NCBI RefSeq assembly: GCF_900119485.1
Contig: NZ_FPJZ01000016.1
Span: forward strand, 10,882-63,760
Direction: 5' to 3'
Origin: Thermoactinomyces sp. DSM 45891
Lineage (GTDB): Bacteria > Bacillota > Bacilli > Thermoactinomycetales > Thermoactinomycetaceae
Length of the DNA stretch: 52,879 nt
A model generated the notes under the pieces. It was given only the letters and a program-made list of their open reading frames with translations, did no database searches and had not been told where the DNA came from. Both the position numbers and the translations under genes were made by a program. Position 1 is the first letter of the stretch, and the number at the start of each line of letters is the position of its first letter. Positions 16,613 through 24,677 of the stretch are shown one piece after another.

Positions 16613-17962
16613 ATGAGTCGTGTTGCCTTTCATACATTAGGATGTAAGGTGAATTCCTATGAAACAGAGGCTATGTGGCAATTGTTTCAACAAGCAGGAT
16701 ATCAAAAAGTAGACTTTGAACAAGAGGCGGATGTTTACCTGATTAATACCTGTACCGTAACTAACACAGGTGACAAAAAGAGTCGACAGATTATTCGGCG
16801 CGCTGTTCGTCAAAACCCAGATGCTGTAATCGCTGTAACCGGTTGCTACGCCCAAACTTCTCCCGCAGAAGTAGCTGCCATCCCAGGTGTAGACATCGTT
16901 GTAGGAACACAAGGGCGTGATCAACTGGTGGGCTATGTCGATCAGTTCCGTCAAGAGCGACTGCCGATTAACGCTGTAGGAAATATTATGAAGCAACGTG
17001 AGTATGAGGAATTAGAGGTTCCAACTTTTTCTGATCGTACTCGTGCTTCCTTGAAGATTCAAGAGGGGTGTAACAACTTCTGTACCTTCTGTATTATTCC
17101 TTGGGCCAAGGGACTCTCACGTAGCCGGAAGTCAGTAAATGTACTCTCCCAAGCACAGCAGTTGGTGGAGGCGGGTTATAAAGAGATTGTGTTAACAGGT
17201 ATTCATACAGGTGGTTACGGTGATGATTTTGAAGACTATAAACTGGCCGATCTACTATGGGATTTGGATCGGATCGAGGGGCTCAAGCGAATTAGGATCA
17301 GCTCGATCGAAGCGAGCCAAGTAAACGAAAGAGTAATTGAAGTCTTAAACGCCTCTGAGAAAATGTGTCGTCACTTGCACATACCTCTGCAAGCTGGTGA
17401 CAACGAAGTGTTAAAGCGTATGCGCCGTAAATATACCGTAGAAGAATATCGTGAAACGATTCGCCAGTTACATGAGGCAATGCCAAACTTGGCGATTACT
17501 ACCGATGTGATTGTTGGTTTCCCTGGCGAAACCGATGAACAATTTGAAAACGGACTCCGCTTTGTAGAGGAATTAGGGATGTATCAACTTCACGTTTTCC
17601 CATATTCTAAACGAACAGGGACTCCAGCCGCACGTATGACTGATCAAGTACCTGAGAATGTTAAAAATGAACGAGTTCGTAAATTTATCGAGCTTTCCAA
17701 ACGTCTCCAGCTACAATATTCCAAGCAGTTCGTAGGAGAAGTACTCGAAGTAATTCCGGAGCGTCCATATAAAGAGGATCCCAGAAGTGGATTATATATG
17801 GGGTATGCCGACAATTATCTCCAAGTTGCCTTTCCTGCCACTGAAGAGATGGTAGGAAAAGTTTGTAAAGTGAAGATTGACCGGGCTGAATCTGACTACG
17901 TCTTTGGCTCTTTTGTCCGCATCATCGATGAAGTCCCACGCCCAGCCGTTTTATCGAACTAA
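16613..17962 (+). CDS. mtaB: tRNA t6A37 methylthiotransferase MtaB
   Basis: The 449-residue protein converts t6A to ms2t6A at position 37 of ANN-decoding tRNAs. An N-terminal UPF0004 domain supplies three Cys for one Fe-S cluster (LGCKVN, NTCTVT, VTGCYAQ). The radical-SAM core has EGCNNFCTFCIIP, and a C-terminal TRAM domain follows. I chose ATG 16613 after AGGAGGTGAAACAA; a GTG at 16604 lies in that ribosome-binding site. It is the last gene of the conserved hrcA-to-mtaB block. Confidence 0.96.
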   Translation: MSRVAFHTLGCKVNSYETEAMWQLFQQAGYQKVDFEQEADVYLINTCTVTNTGDKKSRQIIRRAVRQNPDAVIAVTGCYAQTSPAEVAAIPGVDIVVGTQGRDQLVGYVDQFRQERLPINAVGNIMKQREYEELEVPTFSDRTRASLKIQEGCNNFCTFCIIPWAKGLSRSRKSVNVLSQAQQLVEAGYKEIVLTGIHTGGYGDDFEDYKLADLLWDLDRIEGLKRIRISSIEASQVNERVIEVLNASEKMCRHLHIPLQAGDNEVLKRMRRKYTVEEYRETIRQLHEAMPNLAITTDVIVGFPGETDEQFENGLRFVEELGMYQLHVFPYSKRTGTPAARMTDQVPENVKNERVRKFIELSKRLQLQYSKQFVGEVLEVIPERPYKEDPRSGLYMGYADNYLQVAFPATEEMVGKVCKVKIDRAESDYVFGSFVRIIDEVPRPAVLSN

Positions 17963-18007
17963 GGGGGTTCTCCCACATCTTCGTATTCTGGGAAGCGAGG
18001 CAATACC

Positions 18008-18439
18008 ATGCAAGAAATCTCTGCTGGTGGTGTAGTGTATCGAGTGAATCAAGAGGGTTATCAAATCCTCTTGATTCACGATCTCTACGGGAAAATGACT
18101 CTACCTAAAGGGAAGAAAGAAGGCCTAGAGACTGAGGAAGAGAATGCCTTGCGAGAAGTATTGGAAGAAACCAACATCAAAGGGCGGATCATCCAAAAAC
18201 TACATACCATTCACTATACCTACGTGCATCCTTCACATGGAGAAGTGAAGAAAACAGTACATTATTACCTAATCGAAGCAATCGAAGGAGAAATTGAACC
18301 ACAGCTTGAAGAAATTCAGCATGTGGGATGGTACTCTGTGGAAGAAGCCTACTTGACTCAAAAAGAAAAAGGTTACCCAAACAATTACATTATCTTTGAT
18401 AAAGCTTATGATGCTTTACAACTGAACAAAGGAGTCTAA
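18008..18439 (+). CDS. Nudix hydrolase
   Basis: The 143-residue protein has a Nudix box from the Gly of PKGKKEGLETEEE through REVLEETNI, matching GX5EX7REUXEEXGU except that the late Gly is Asn. It starts EISAGGVVYRV, the usual first strand. Substrate cannot be deduced; diadenosine polyphosphates or other nucleoside diphosphate derivatives are typical. It precedes deoC by 4 bp, so nucleotide salvage or house-cleaning is plausible. Confidence 0.9.
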   Translation: MQEISAGGVVYRVNQEGYQILLIHDLYGKMTLPKGKKEGLETEEENALREVLEETNIKGRIIQKLHTIHYTYVHPSHGEVKKTVHYYLIEAIEGEIEPQLEEIQHVGWYSVEEAYLTQKEKGYPNNYIIFDKAYDALQLNKGV

Positions 18440-18443
18440 CGAA

Positions 18444-19115
18444 ATGGCACAAAAAAACATCGCGCGTATGATCGATCACACTTTATTAAAACCAGATGCA
18501 ACGAAGGATCAAATTCTTCAGCTCTGTAAAGAAGCCAGAGAACATGTTTTTGCTTCGGTTTGTATTAATCCATATTGGATTAGCCTAGCAGCAAAAGAAC
18601 TCTCAGGAAGCGAAGTAAAAGTATGTACTGTAGTCGGATTTCCATTAGGTGCATCTACTAGTGAGGCCAAAGCATTTGAAGCCAAAGATGCCATCGCCAA
18701 AGGTGCTGAAGAGATCGACATGGTTATGAACATCGGAGCATTAAAATCTGGAGATCTCGAAACCGTTGAAGAGGACATCCGTGCTGTTGTAGAAGCAGCG
18801 AACGGCGTTCTCGTAAAAGTGATCTTAGAAACAGGCCTTCTCAGTGACGAAGAAATCGTACAAGGCTCCAAAGCTTCTAAAGCGGCTGGTGCTCACTTCG
18901 TCAAAACCTCAACCGGCTTTGGTTACGGCGGTGCCACCGTTGAAGCTGTCCGTCTCATGCGCGAAACAGTCGGCCCTGAACTAGGCGTAAAAGCATCCGG
19001 CGGAGTTCGCGATCTTGCTGGGGCTGAAGCCATCATCGCAGCCGGCGCCAACCGAATCGGAGCCAGCGCCAGCATTGCCATCGTAACTGGCGGCACAGGT
19101 GCCGGAGCGTACTAA
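18444..19115 (+). CDS. deoC: Deoxyribose-phosphate aldolase
   Basis: The 223-residue TIM-barrel class I aldolase splits 2-deoxyribose 5-phosphate into glyceraldehyde 3-phosphate and acetaldehyde. It begins with the conserved IDHTLLKPDAT. Lys154 in HFVKTSTGFG is the expected Schiff-base residue, and VKASGGVRD holds the second conserved Lys. The ribosome-binding site is AAGGAG. Roughly the last 80 codons are markedly richer in G and C than the rest of the gene and its neighbours. With cdd (30837) it suggests deoxynucleoside catabolism. Confidence 0.97.
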   Translation: MAQKNIARMIDHTLLKPDATKDQILQLCKEAREHVFASVCINPYWISLAAKELSGSEVKVCTVVGFPLGASTSEAKAFEAKDAIAKGAEEIDMVMNIGALKSGDLETVEEDIRAVVEAANGVLVKVILETGLLSDEEIVQGSKASKAAGAHFVKTSTGFGYGGATVEAVRLMRETVGPELGVKASGGVRDLAGAEAIIAAGANRIGASASIAIVTGGTGAGAY

Positions 19116-19129
19116 AACAACTGGCAAGC

Positions 19130-19157
19130 AAAAAAAGAAAGCCTTCATAAGCTTTCT
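19130..19157 (-). terminator. Terminator of the Na/Pi cotransporter gene
   Basis: On the minus strand AGAAAGC, a 8-nt loop, GCTTTCT and a T run follow each other. It also lies 15 bp after deoC and may serve both. Confidence 0.65.
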
Positions 19158-19180
19158 AGACAAATAAAATGAGTCTGGTG

Positions 19181-19202
19181 GCGTTTAGGGGATCCTAAGC
19201 GC
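19181..19202 (+). other. 9-bp hairpin in the deoC-cotransporter spacer
   Basis: GCGTTTAGG, loop GGAT, CCTAAGCGC pair fully (one G-T pair). Only a weak T-rich tract follows on the plus strand, so it could be a weak deoC terminator. Nothing else is recognised between 19158 and 19319. Confidence 0.4.
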
Positions 19203-19319
19203 TCTTTGTGTATTTTCTGCGTGAAATGGCTCTGAGCTGTGGTCAGATTCATTTGTCACCAGCCACCTGTAAAGACTTCCTGATTTATTCTTAATCTGTT
19301 GAAGATAGCTGGTTCCAAC

Positions 19320-20279
19320 TCACCGCCCCCAACTTCTCCACGCCAAAATTCGCCTCTCTGGAATCAACCATTCCACCAACCTAGCAAACTGACCCGCAAA
19401 TGGCAACACCAGCGCTGAACATAACACATTAAATATCGTTTGCACATGTGCTACTTGTGTCGCAAGGTTTTCCGATAAAGTAGGAACCCACTGCTGCATC
19501 CAAGGAATCAGCGGAGCAAATGCAATCACCCCACCTATATTTAAAATCAGATGAGCAACCGCAACCCTACGTGCATATGTATTCGTTTGAATCGCCGCAA
19601 TCAGGCCCGTTACACACGTTCCAACATTGCTTCCAAGTACAATCGCCATGGCAAAGGACAAATCAATTGCTCCAGTCGCATAAAAGCCCATAGCAAAAGC
19701 GGTAGTAGCACTACTACTGTGGATGAGAGCTGTAATAATCGCCCCCACTATAACGCCTGTTAAGAGCGGATTTCCACCTAATGACATCAATTGATCCAAG
19801 TAACCCAATTCCTTTAACGGCATTGCAATTGCCTGCATCATCTCGACTCCCCAAAAGATCCCAGCAAATCCGGTTGCCACCCAGCCCAGTTGCCTTACTG
19901 TATACCAAGGGAGTAAAATCATAATAACCCCAATCATTAAGAGGGGGATAAAGAAATCCTCTATTTTTAATGCTAAAATTTGCGTAGTTACCGTTGTACC
20001 AATGTTGGTTCCTAAGATAATCCCAATCGAATGTGTAAAAGACAAGATTCCAGCATTTACAAACCCAATGGTTAAAACCGTTACCGCAGTACTGCTTTGT
20101 AACAGAGCAGTTGTAATCGTTCCCGTCCAGAAACCTCTCCAAGGGGTCTTGGTGAAGCGTAGAATCCAATCTTGTAGCTTATTCTCAGCAAGACGTTCCA
20201 AGCCACCGCGCATAAGGTGCATTCCGTATAAGAAGATGGCAAGTCCTAGACAAAGTGGGAAAATGATCTCATGCCACAT
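19320..20279 (-). CDS. yqeW: Na/Pi cotransporter II-related membrane protein (YqeW-like)
   Basis: The 319-residue polytopic protein has the paired inverted repeats of the NptA/PNaS family: TTALLQSSTAVTVL with GTNIGTTVTTQ in the first half, and TALIHSSSATTAFAM with GSNVGTCVTGL in the second. The QSSTA and SSSAT signatures line the transport site. It is likely a sodium-dependent phosphate carrier. It lacks the C-terminal PhoU-like domain of longer homologues. Start ATG 20279 follows GAGGTGAACAGGT. yqeW is at the same place in B. subtilis, between mtaB (yqeV) and rpsU. Confidence 0.9.
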   Translation of the reverse strand: MWHEIIFPLCLGLAIFLYGMHLMRGGLERLAENKLQDWILRFTKTPWRGFWTGTITTALLQSSTAVTVLTIGFVNAGILSFTHSIGIILGTNIGTTVTTQILALKIEDFFIPLLMIGVIMILLPWYTVRQLGWVATGFAGIFWGVEMMQAIAMPLKELGYLDQLMSLGGNPLLTGVIVGAIITALIHSSSATTAFAMGFYATGAIDLSFAMAIVLGSNVGTCVTGLIAAIQTNTYARRVAVAHLILNIGGVIAFAPLIPWMQQWVPTLSENLATQVAHVQTIFNVLCSALVLPFAGQFARLVEWLIPERRILAWRSWGR

Positions 20280-20405
20280 ACCTGTTCACCTCTTCCACCA
20301 TGTATATGGACAAGAGTGCAATTCCATGACAGAATGATGAGGTAAGCAAGATTCACAAAGCGTTCCAGACATTTATAAATCTTTGCCGTTATAATAAATG
20401 TAACC

Positions 20406-20431
20406 AAAAAAATAGCCTCCAGATTGGAAGC
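20406..20431 (-). terminator. Terminator of the FG-rich protein gene
   Basis: On the minus strand GCTTCC, loop AATCT, GGAGGC (one G-T pair), then a T-rich run. It is 14 bases after the stop codon. Confidence 0.65.
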
Positions 20432-20445
20432 AGAGATGATACATA

Positions 20446-20907
20446 TTATCTTCTTCGTTTACGTGAAGAGGAGCTGAGTGAATCTAATTCGGTATAGTTG
20501 GTGCGGTATGGCTCTGACCAACCGGGGAGTGCTCGTGGACGTTCTTCCTTGATACGGCGTTTCTTTGGTGCTGGTTCAGGCGCACCGAAGATGGCACAGG
20601 GCTCATCTAGGGAATCGAAATCCGGCTCAACTAAGCGAGATTTCTTTGCTGGTGCAGGCTCATCTGACTGTCTACCGTAGGAAGGATGGAATTCATCAAA
20701 TCCATTAAAACCCCCAAACTCGGCAAAACTACCGAACTCACCAAAGCCGTTATAGTTATGGTCATGCTCTGTTTTTTGTTTAGAAGACTTTGGAGCTGGA
20801 GAGGTCATATTTTGTTTACTGCTTTCGAATTGTACTATCTCTTCTTGAACAATTTTGCGGATCAGTCTACGAAGTTGAGATTCATTTAAGGCATTTTTTT
20901 TCATCAT
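20446..20907 (-). CDS. Low-complexity FG-rich protein of unknown function
   Basis: I do not recognise a family. The 153-residue protein starts MMKKNALNESQLRRLIRKIVQEEI, an amphipathic helix of the kind that heads some spore-coat and multimerising proteins. The middle is an aromatic-sticker stretch (GFGEFGSFAEFGGFNGFDEF, near residues 56-75). The C-terminal half is Pro/Glu/Lys/Arg-rich and ends SSSSRKRRR. It looks largely disordered with a charge-patterned tail. Start ATG 20907 follows AAAGGTGGGATA; a longer frame would bypass this site. It lies where B. subtilis has no equivalent, between yqeW and rpsU. A spore-coat role is only a guess. Confidence 0.75.
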   Translation of the reverse strand: MMKKNALNESQLRRLIRKIVQEEIVQFESSKQNMTSPAPKSSKQKTEHDHNYNGFGEFGSFAEFGGFNGFDEFHPSYGRQSDEPAPAKKSRLVEPDFDSLDEPCAIFGAPEPAPKKRRIKEERPRALPGWSEPYRTNYTELDSLSSSSRKRRR

Positions 20908-20994
20908 TATCCCACCTTTGAAGAAAATCGTGATAGCAGTATATGCCAAATTAAGGGAATGGTGTATGGTTTGATTGGAAAGGAGGGCTGAGAA

Positions 20995-21348
20995 ATGCCA
21001 ACAAGTTCAGAGTGTATTTTTTGTAAAATTGTAACAGGCGAAATACCGTGTCAGAAAGTGTATGAGGATGAACATGTCATTGCATTTCATGATCTATATC
21101 CTGTTGCACCGAGTCATGTACTTGTCATTCCCAAAAAACATGTTTCCACCCTTATGGACTTTTCCGAGGAAGATACAGAGCAACTGGGAAGAATTTTGCA
21201 AGGCGCTCGGCAGGTCGCTAAAAAATTAGGACTTGACGAAGAAGGCTTTCGTGTGGTTAATAATATGGGGGAGTATGGTGGTCAAACTGTATACCATGTT
21301 CATTTTCATGTCTTAGGCGGTCGTCATTTGACATGGCCTCCGGGCTAA
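20995..21348 (+). CDS. HIT (histidine triad) family protein, Hint type
   Basis: The 117-residue protein has the N-terminal zinc-binding-like CIFCKIV, conserved PSHVLVIPKKHV and the catalytic HVHFHVLGG (His-phi-His-phi-His). Hint enzymes hydrolyse adenosine 5'-phosphoramidates and aminoacyl-adenylates. The start ATG follows AAAGGAGGGC. It is divergent from the FG-rich gene and upstream of rpsU. Confidence 0.94.
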   Translation: MPTSSECIFCKIVTGEIPCQKVYEDEHVIAFHDLYPVAPSHVLVIPKKHVSTLMDFSEEDTEQLGRILQGARQVAKKLGLDEEGFRVVNNMGEYGGQTVYHVHFHVLGGRHLTWPPG

Positions 21349-21359
21349 CGGAAGTCCTT

Positions 21360-21389
21360 TTGACATGTCTTTGCTTTATACGGTATAAT
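21360..21389 (+). promoter_or_regulatory. SigA promoter for rpsU-yqeY
   Basis: TTGACA (21360-21365) and TATAAT (21384-21389) are both perfect hexamers, 18 bp apart. A start near 21396 leaves a leader of about 190 nt before rpsU. Confidence 0.85.
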
Positions 21390-21395
21390 GGAGTT

Positions 21396-21589
21396 TGACT
21401 ATATCTGTCCCAACGGAGCCAAGAGTGGCTAGGGAATGTCATTTTAAGCATCTGACTCATCCCAACGTTGGCTATTTATCTTATGCAGGTGTCGTGGATG
21501 TTGCCATCCTTCTATGGATTGGTCCGCTACTTGCGTGTATTTGTGGGTCCTCTTACCCGAGCAGCTGACCCGTGGAGGGAGGGAAAATC
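21396..21589 (+). promoter_or_regulatory. Long structured 5' leader of rpsU
   Basis: The leader contains the hairpin AGCCA-AGAG-TGGCT, the palindrome CCAACGTTGG, and a CCTC tract (21549-21552) that can pair with the rpsU Shine-Dalgarno GGAGG. No ORF with a ribosome-binding site is visible. Its length and pairing suggest post-transcriptional control, possibly autogenous; this is inference. Confidence 0.4.
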
Positions 21590-21766
21590 ATGGTCGAAAC
21601 AAAAGTTCGTAAAAACGAATCCTTGGATACAGCTCTTCGCCGGTTTAAACGTTCCTGCGCGAAGGACGGTGTGCTCTCTGAAGTACGTAAACGTGAGCGT
21701 TATGACAAACCAAGTATTAAGCGCAAGAAAAAAGCTGAGGCTGCGCGTAGAAATAAGCGTAAATAA
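21590..21766 (+). CDS. rpsU: 30S ribosomal protein bS21
   Basis: The 58-residue protein VETKVRKNESLDTALRRFKRSCAKDGVLSEVRKRERYDKPS... is a standard bS21, a late-binding 30S protein near the anti-Shine-Dalgarno. I chose ATG 21590; GGAGGGAGGG is its ribosome-binding site, and an in-frame GTG at 21572 overlaps that site. yqeY follows after 18 bp. Confidence 0.97.
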   Translation: MVETKVRKNESLDTALRRFKRSCAKDGVLSEVRKRERYDKPSIKRKKKAEAARRNKRK

Positions 21767-21784
21767 ATAGCGAGGTGACTCCGA

Positions 21785-22228
21785 GTGAGTCTTGCACAGC
21801 AGCTAACACAGGATATGAAAACTGCCCTTAAATCGGGAGATAAAGAGCGCTTGTCTGTTATTCGGATGGTTCTAGCTTCAATTAAGAAGTCTGAAATAGA
21901 TAATCGTGGTCCATTGAACGATGAAGGAACGTTAGAAGTAGTTTTGCGCGAAGTAAAACAACGCCAAGACTCAATAAGCGAATATGAAAAGGCAGATCGT
22001 CAAGATCTGGCTGATAAAGAACGCTTTGAACTGGGAGTTTTGCATGCCTATCTTCCTAAACAGTTAAGTGAAGAAGAAGTACGGGCAATCGTACTAGAAA
22101 CCATCCAAGCTGTGGGTGCTTCGAGCAAGGCTGATATGGGGAAAGCGATGGGGGCTATTCTACCGAAAGTGAAAGGGAAAACTGACGGTAAACTAGTGAG
22201 CAAACTCGTCCAAGAAGCTCTAAGTTAA
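21785..22228 (+). CDS. yqeY: GatB/YqeY domain protein
   Basis: The 147-residue protein begins SLAQQLTQDMKTALKSGDKERLSVIRMVLASIKKSEID and has GKAMGAILPKVKGKTDGKLVSKLV, the YqeY signature also found at the C-terminus of GatB, where it binds tRNA. Its free-standing role is unclear. GTG 21785 follows GAGGTGACTCC. rpsU-yqeY is conserved in Firmicutes. Confidence 0.95.
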   Translation: MSLAQQLTQDMKTALKSGDKERLSVIRMVLASIKKSEIDNRGPLNDEGTLEVVLREVKQRQDSISEYEKADRQDLADKERFELGVLHAYLPKQLSEEEVRAIVLETIQAVGASSKADMGKAMGAILPKVKGKTDGKLVSKLVQEALS

Positions 22229-22277
22229 GAAAAAGCGGGATGATCTGTGGTAAGATCATCCCGCTTTTTCTTTTTTT
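22229..22277 (+). terminator. Strong terminator of rpsU-yqeY
   Basis: AAAAAGCGGGATGATC pairs perfectly with GATCATCCCGCTTTTT across an 8-nt loop and is followed by a long T tract. Confidence 0.95.
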
Positions 22278-22363
22278 GCATGCTAACTTGCTAAATTGAA
22301 GGTTTTAACAATTGGTTAAGCAGGGAACAAAGATAAGGGAAAGTGGAAGGGGGGAGGATTCGT

Positions 22364-23110
22364 TTGTGGCGAAGCTCATGGATAATGAAGATAAGCATTC
22401 TTTTTCTGATTGCCATGATTCCGAATCAAGTCTTGGCAGCAGGTAGCATGGATAGTGGAGTGGCAGGAGATATTTCATGGCTTCTATGGATACTAGTGAG
22501 CATAGGGTTATTGGGACTAGTATTGGAAGTGATGATACCAGGTCACCTCATCTCAGGTTTAGTAAGTATTTTTTCATTTGCTACCTATTTTTGGCTACGA
22601 CTTGGGCAAAATGAAACAGACTGGCTTATCGTAGGTGCGTTTGTAGTGGGATTTGTCTTATTATTTATTGAAATTTTTGTACCTGGATTTGGTATCTTTG
22701 GTGCTCTAGGGATTGTTGGTATTTTTTATGCTATTATTGTGTCCGCTCCGTCTATAGTTGAGGGAGTCATTGCATTATGTTTAGGATTGATTATTACTTC
22801 CATAGCTTTGTGGATTCTTTATCGATTCTTTGGATTAAGAACCAAATGGGGCAACCTAGTCCTAACAAGTACACAAGACAGAGAAACTGGCTTTAACGCT
22901 AGCAAAGATCGTCGTCATTTGATGGGGAAACGCGGAGTTACGGTTACACCACTCCGGACATCGGGTTGGGTTCTGTTTGAACATGGTCGCGAAGATGTTG
23001 TAAGTGATGGAGAGATGATTCCGAATCATACAGTGGTAGAAGTGACCTTGGTTGAAGGCAGTCGCGTAGTAGTCTCTAGAGTTCGGGAGAACGAAAGTTT
23101 GGAACAGTAA
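22364..23110 (+). CDS. NfeD-family membrane protein lacking the ClpP-like protease domain
   Basis: The 248-residue protein has an N-terminal signal/membrane segment, three to four membrane helices (about residues 40-160, including IEIFVPGFGIFGALGIVGIF) and a C-terminal OB-fold (KRGVTVTPLRTSGWVLFEHGREDVVSDGEMI). NfeD proteins partner flotillins, and floA is the next gene. B. subtilis YqeZ at the same position also has an N-terminal ClpP-like serine protease; that part is absent here. The start is probably TTG 22364, 6 bases after GGGGGGAGG; the GTG at 22343 lies before the ribosome-binding site. Confidence 0.88.
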   Translation: MWRSSWIMKISILFLIAMIPNQVLAAGSMDSGVAGDISWLLWILVSIGLLGLVLEVMIPGHLISGLVSIFSFATYFWLRLGQNETDWLIVGAFVVGFVLLFIEIFVPGFGIFGALGIVGIFYAIIVSAPSIVEGVIALCLGLIITSIALWILYRFFGLRTKWGNLVLTSTQDRETGFNASKDRRHLMGKRGVTVTPLRTSGWVLFEHGREDVVSDGEMIPNHTVVEVTLVEGSRVVVSRVRENESLEQ

Positions 23111-23135
23111 GATAAATTAGAGGAGTGAATGATAG

Positions 23136-24116
23136 ATGGATATGGCTCAAATTATGCCAGTCATTATAGGAGTTTTAATCGTAATTGGTATTCTATTGTT
23201 TCTTAATATGGTCCCTGTTATGTTATGGATTAGTGCGTGGGCCTCGGGAGCTTATATCGGGCTTGTCAAATTGGTAGCAATGCGTTTACGTCGAATCACA
23301 CCGAGTCGAGTTGTAAATCCATACATTAAAGCTAGAAAAGCAGGCTTAGATGTAACGATTGATCAACTCGAGACCCATTTGCTTGCAGGAGGTAATGTAG
23401 ACCGAGTCGTGGATGCGTTAATTGCTGCAGAACGTGCCAATATTAATCTCGAATTTGTGAAAGCGGTTGCGATTGACCTTGCTGGCCGTGATGTATTAGA
23501 AGCTGTGCAGATGAGTGTAAATCCAAAAGTAATCACGACTCCGATTGTGTCGGCGGTAGCAAAAGACGGAATTGAAGTAAAAGTAGTTGCCAGAGTGACC
23601 GTTCGTGCTAATATTGATCGTCTGGTAGGTGGTGCTGGTGAAGAGACTATTTTGGCACGTGTAGGGGAGGGAATTGTTACAACAAACGGTGGTGCTGAAA
23701 GCCATAAAGACATCTTAAAACATCCTGATTTGATCTCTGAAACGGTTCTGAGAAAAGGCTTAGATGCTGGTACGGCTTTTGAAATTCTATCGATTGACAT
23801 CGCTGAGATTGATATCGGGAAAAACATCGGTGCACAGCTTCAAACGGACCAAGCGGAAGCAGATAAACAAATTGCCCAAGCGAAGGCAGAAGAACGCCGT
23901 GCGATGGCTGTCGCGACAGAGCAAGAAAACCGTGCTCGTGTAGAAGAAATGCGTGCAAATGTGGTTCAAGCAGAAGCTGAGGTTCCGTTAGCATTGGCAG
24001 ACGCCCTTCGAAATGGAAAGCTAGGCTATATGGATTACCTGCAAATGCAAAATATTGAAGCGGATACCAAGATGCGTAAAAATATTAGCGGTTCCGATTC
24101 AATCGAAAATGAATAA
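23136..24116 (+). CDS. floA: Flotillin-like protein FloA
   Basis: The 326-residue protein has a hydrophobic N-terminal hairpin (about residues 5-40), an SPFH/PHB domain (NPKVITTPIVSAVAKDGIEVKVVARVTVRANIDRLVGG) and a C-terminal Ala/Glu-rich coiled coil (QLQTDQAEADKQIAQAKAEERRAMA). FloA scaffolds functional membrane microdomains involved in wall synthesis, sporulation signalling and secretion. The ATG follows GAGGAGTGAATGATAG. It is paired with the NfeD gene, as in B. subtilis (yqeZ-yqfA). Confidence 0.96.
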   Translation: MDMAQIMPVIIGVLIVIGILLFLNMVPVMLWISAWASGAYIGLVKLVAMRLRRITPSRVVNPYIKARKAGLDVTIDQLETHLLAGGNVDRVVDALIAAERANINLEFVKAVAIDLAGRDVLEAVQMSVNPKVITTPIVSAVAKDGIEVKVVARVTVRANIDRLVGGAGEETILARVGEGIVTTNGGAESHKDILKHPDLISETVLRKGLDAGTAFEILSIDIAEIDIGKNIGAQLQTDQAEADKQIAQAKAEERRAMAVATEQENRARVEEMRANVVQAEAEVPLALADALRNGKLGYMDYLQMQNIEADTKMRKNISGSDSIENE

Positions 24117-24145
24117 CCTCCACTACAGAACAGGAGGAAACAGCA

Positions 24146-24571
24146 ATGGGTAGTATCGCTATTATTATTGCGGTTTTCGTAGGTCTATTTAAATTATCTG
24201 ATTATATCCTCAGGGTAAATAATAAGAAACCTGTTTTTACACCTGCGATTAACCGACTGGAGGATTTGATGGACTTTATGGATGACGATGAGGACTCACC
24301 TAAAAAGAAGAAGAAGCGCCCCAAGTCATCATCCAAGCAAGTAAAAGTCCAAGAAGCGAAAGAGCAATTAGAACCAGCGTTTCCAAGAGCTTCTCAGCAG
24401 TACCGCCCTAATTTCGGTAGTTTGAGTCAAGGGATACAGAGACAGCGAGAAAAAGTCTCTGTTAAACCAATATTTTCACCAAAAGAAGTACAAAAAGCGT
24501 TTGTGTATAGGGAAATATTAGGAGCTCCAAGGGCCCTAGAACCGTATAGATCAAGACGTTATCCGCGTTAA
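24146..24571 (+). CDS. Small membrane-anchored basic protein, unknown function
   Basis: The 141-residue protein starts MGSIAIIIAVFVGLFKLSDYILRV, one membrane helix. An acidic patch (DFMDDDEDS) and a very basic low-complexity region (PKKKKKRPKSSSKQ) come next, followed by a variable Arg-rich tail. I recognise no domain. The ATG follows CAGGAGGAAACAGCA. It sits directly after floA and is probably cotranscribed with it. Position resembles B. subtilis yqfB, but I cannot claim homology. Confidence 0.8.
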   Translation: MGSIAIIIAVFVGLFKLSDYILRVNNKKPVFTPAINRLEDLMDFMDDDEDSPKKKKKRPKSSSKQVKVQEAKEQLEPAFPRASQQYRPNFGSLSQGIQRQREKVSVKPIFSPKEVQKAFVYREILGAPRALEPYRSRRYPR

Positions 24572-24598
24572 CTGCTTAGGTCTCCTAAGCAGTTTTTT
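24570..24598 (+). terminator. Terminator after the floA operon
   Basis: AACTGCTTAGG, loop TCT, CCTAAGCAGTT, then TTTTT. The 11-bp stem is perfect and overlaps the stop codon by two bases. Confidence 0.95.
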
Positions 24599-24626
24599 AT
24601 GCTTATTTTGCTTGGTAACATATGTG

Positions 24627-24633
24627 CATACTA
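24627..24633 (+). promoter_or_regulatory. Candidate SigG -10 element for the SASP gene
   Basis: CATACTA matches the SigF/SigG -10 core exactly and lies 44 bp before the SASP start. The -35 region is weak: TGCTTA at 24600 is 21 bp away, longer than usual. Confidence 0.5.
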
Positions 24634-24677
24634 TGATTCAGCAAAAGCTCCATACTATCGATAAGGAGGTGATAGTT

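Noticed and set aside
23363..23827. 154-codon minus-strand frame opposite floA
   Set aside because: It mirrors the codon bias of floA on the other strand and has no initiation signal.
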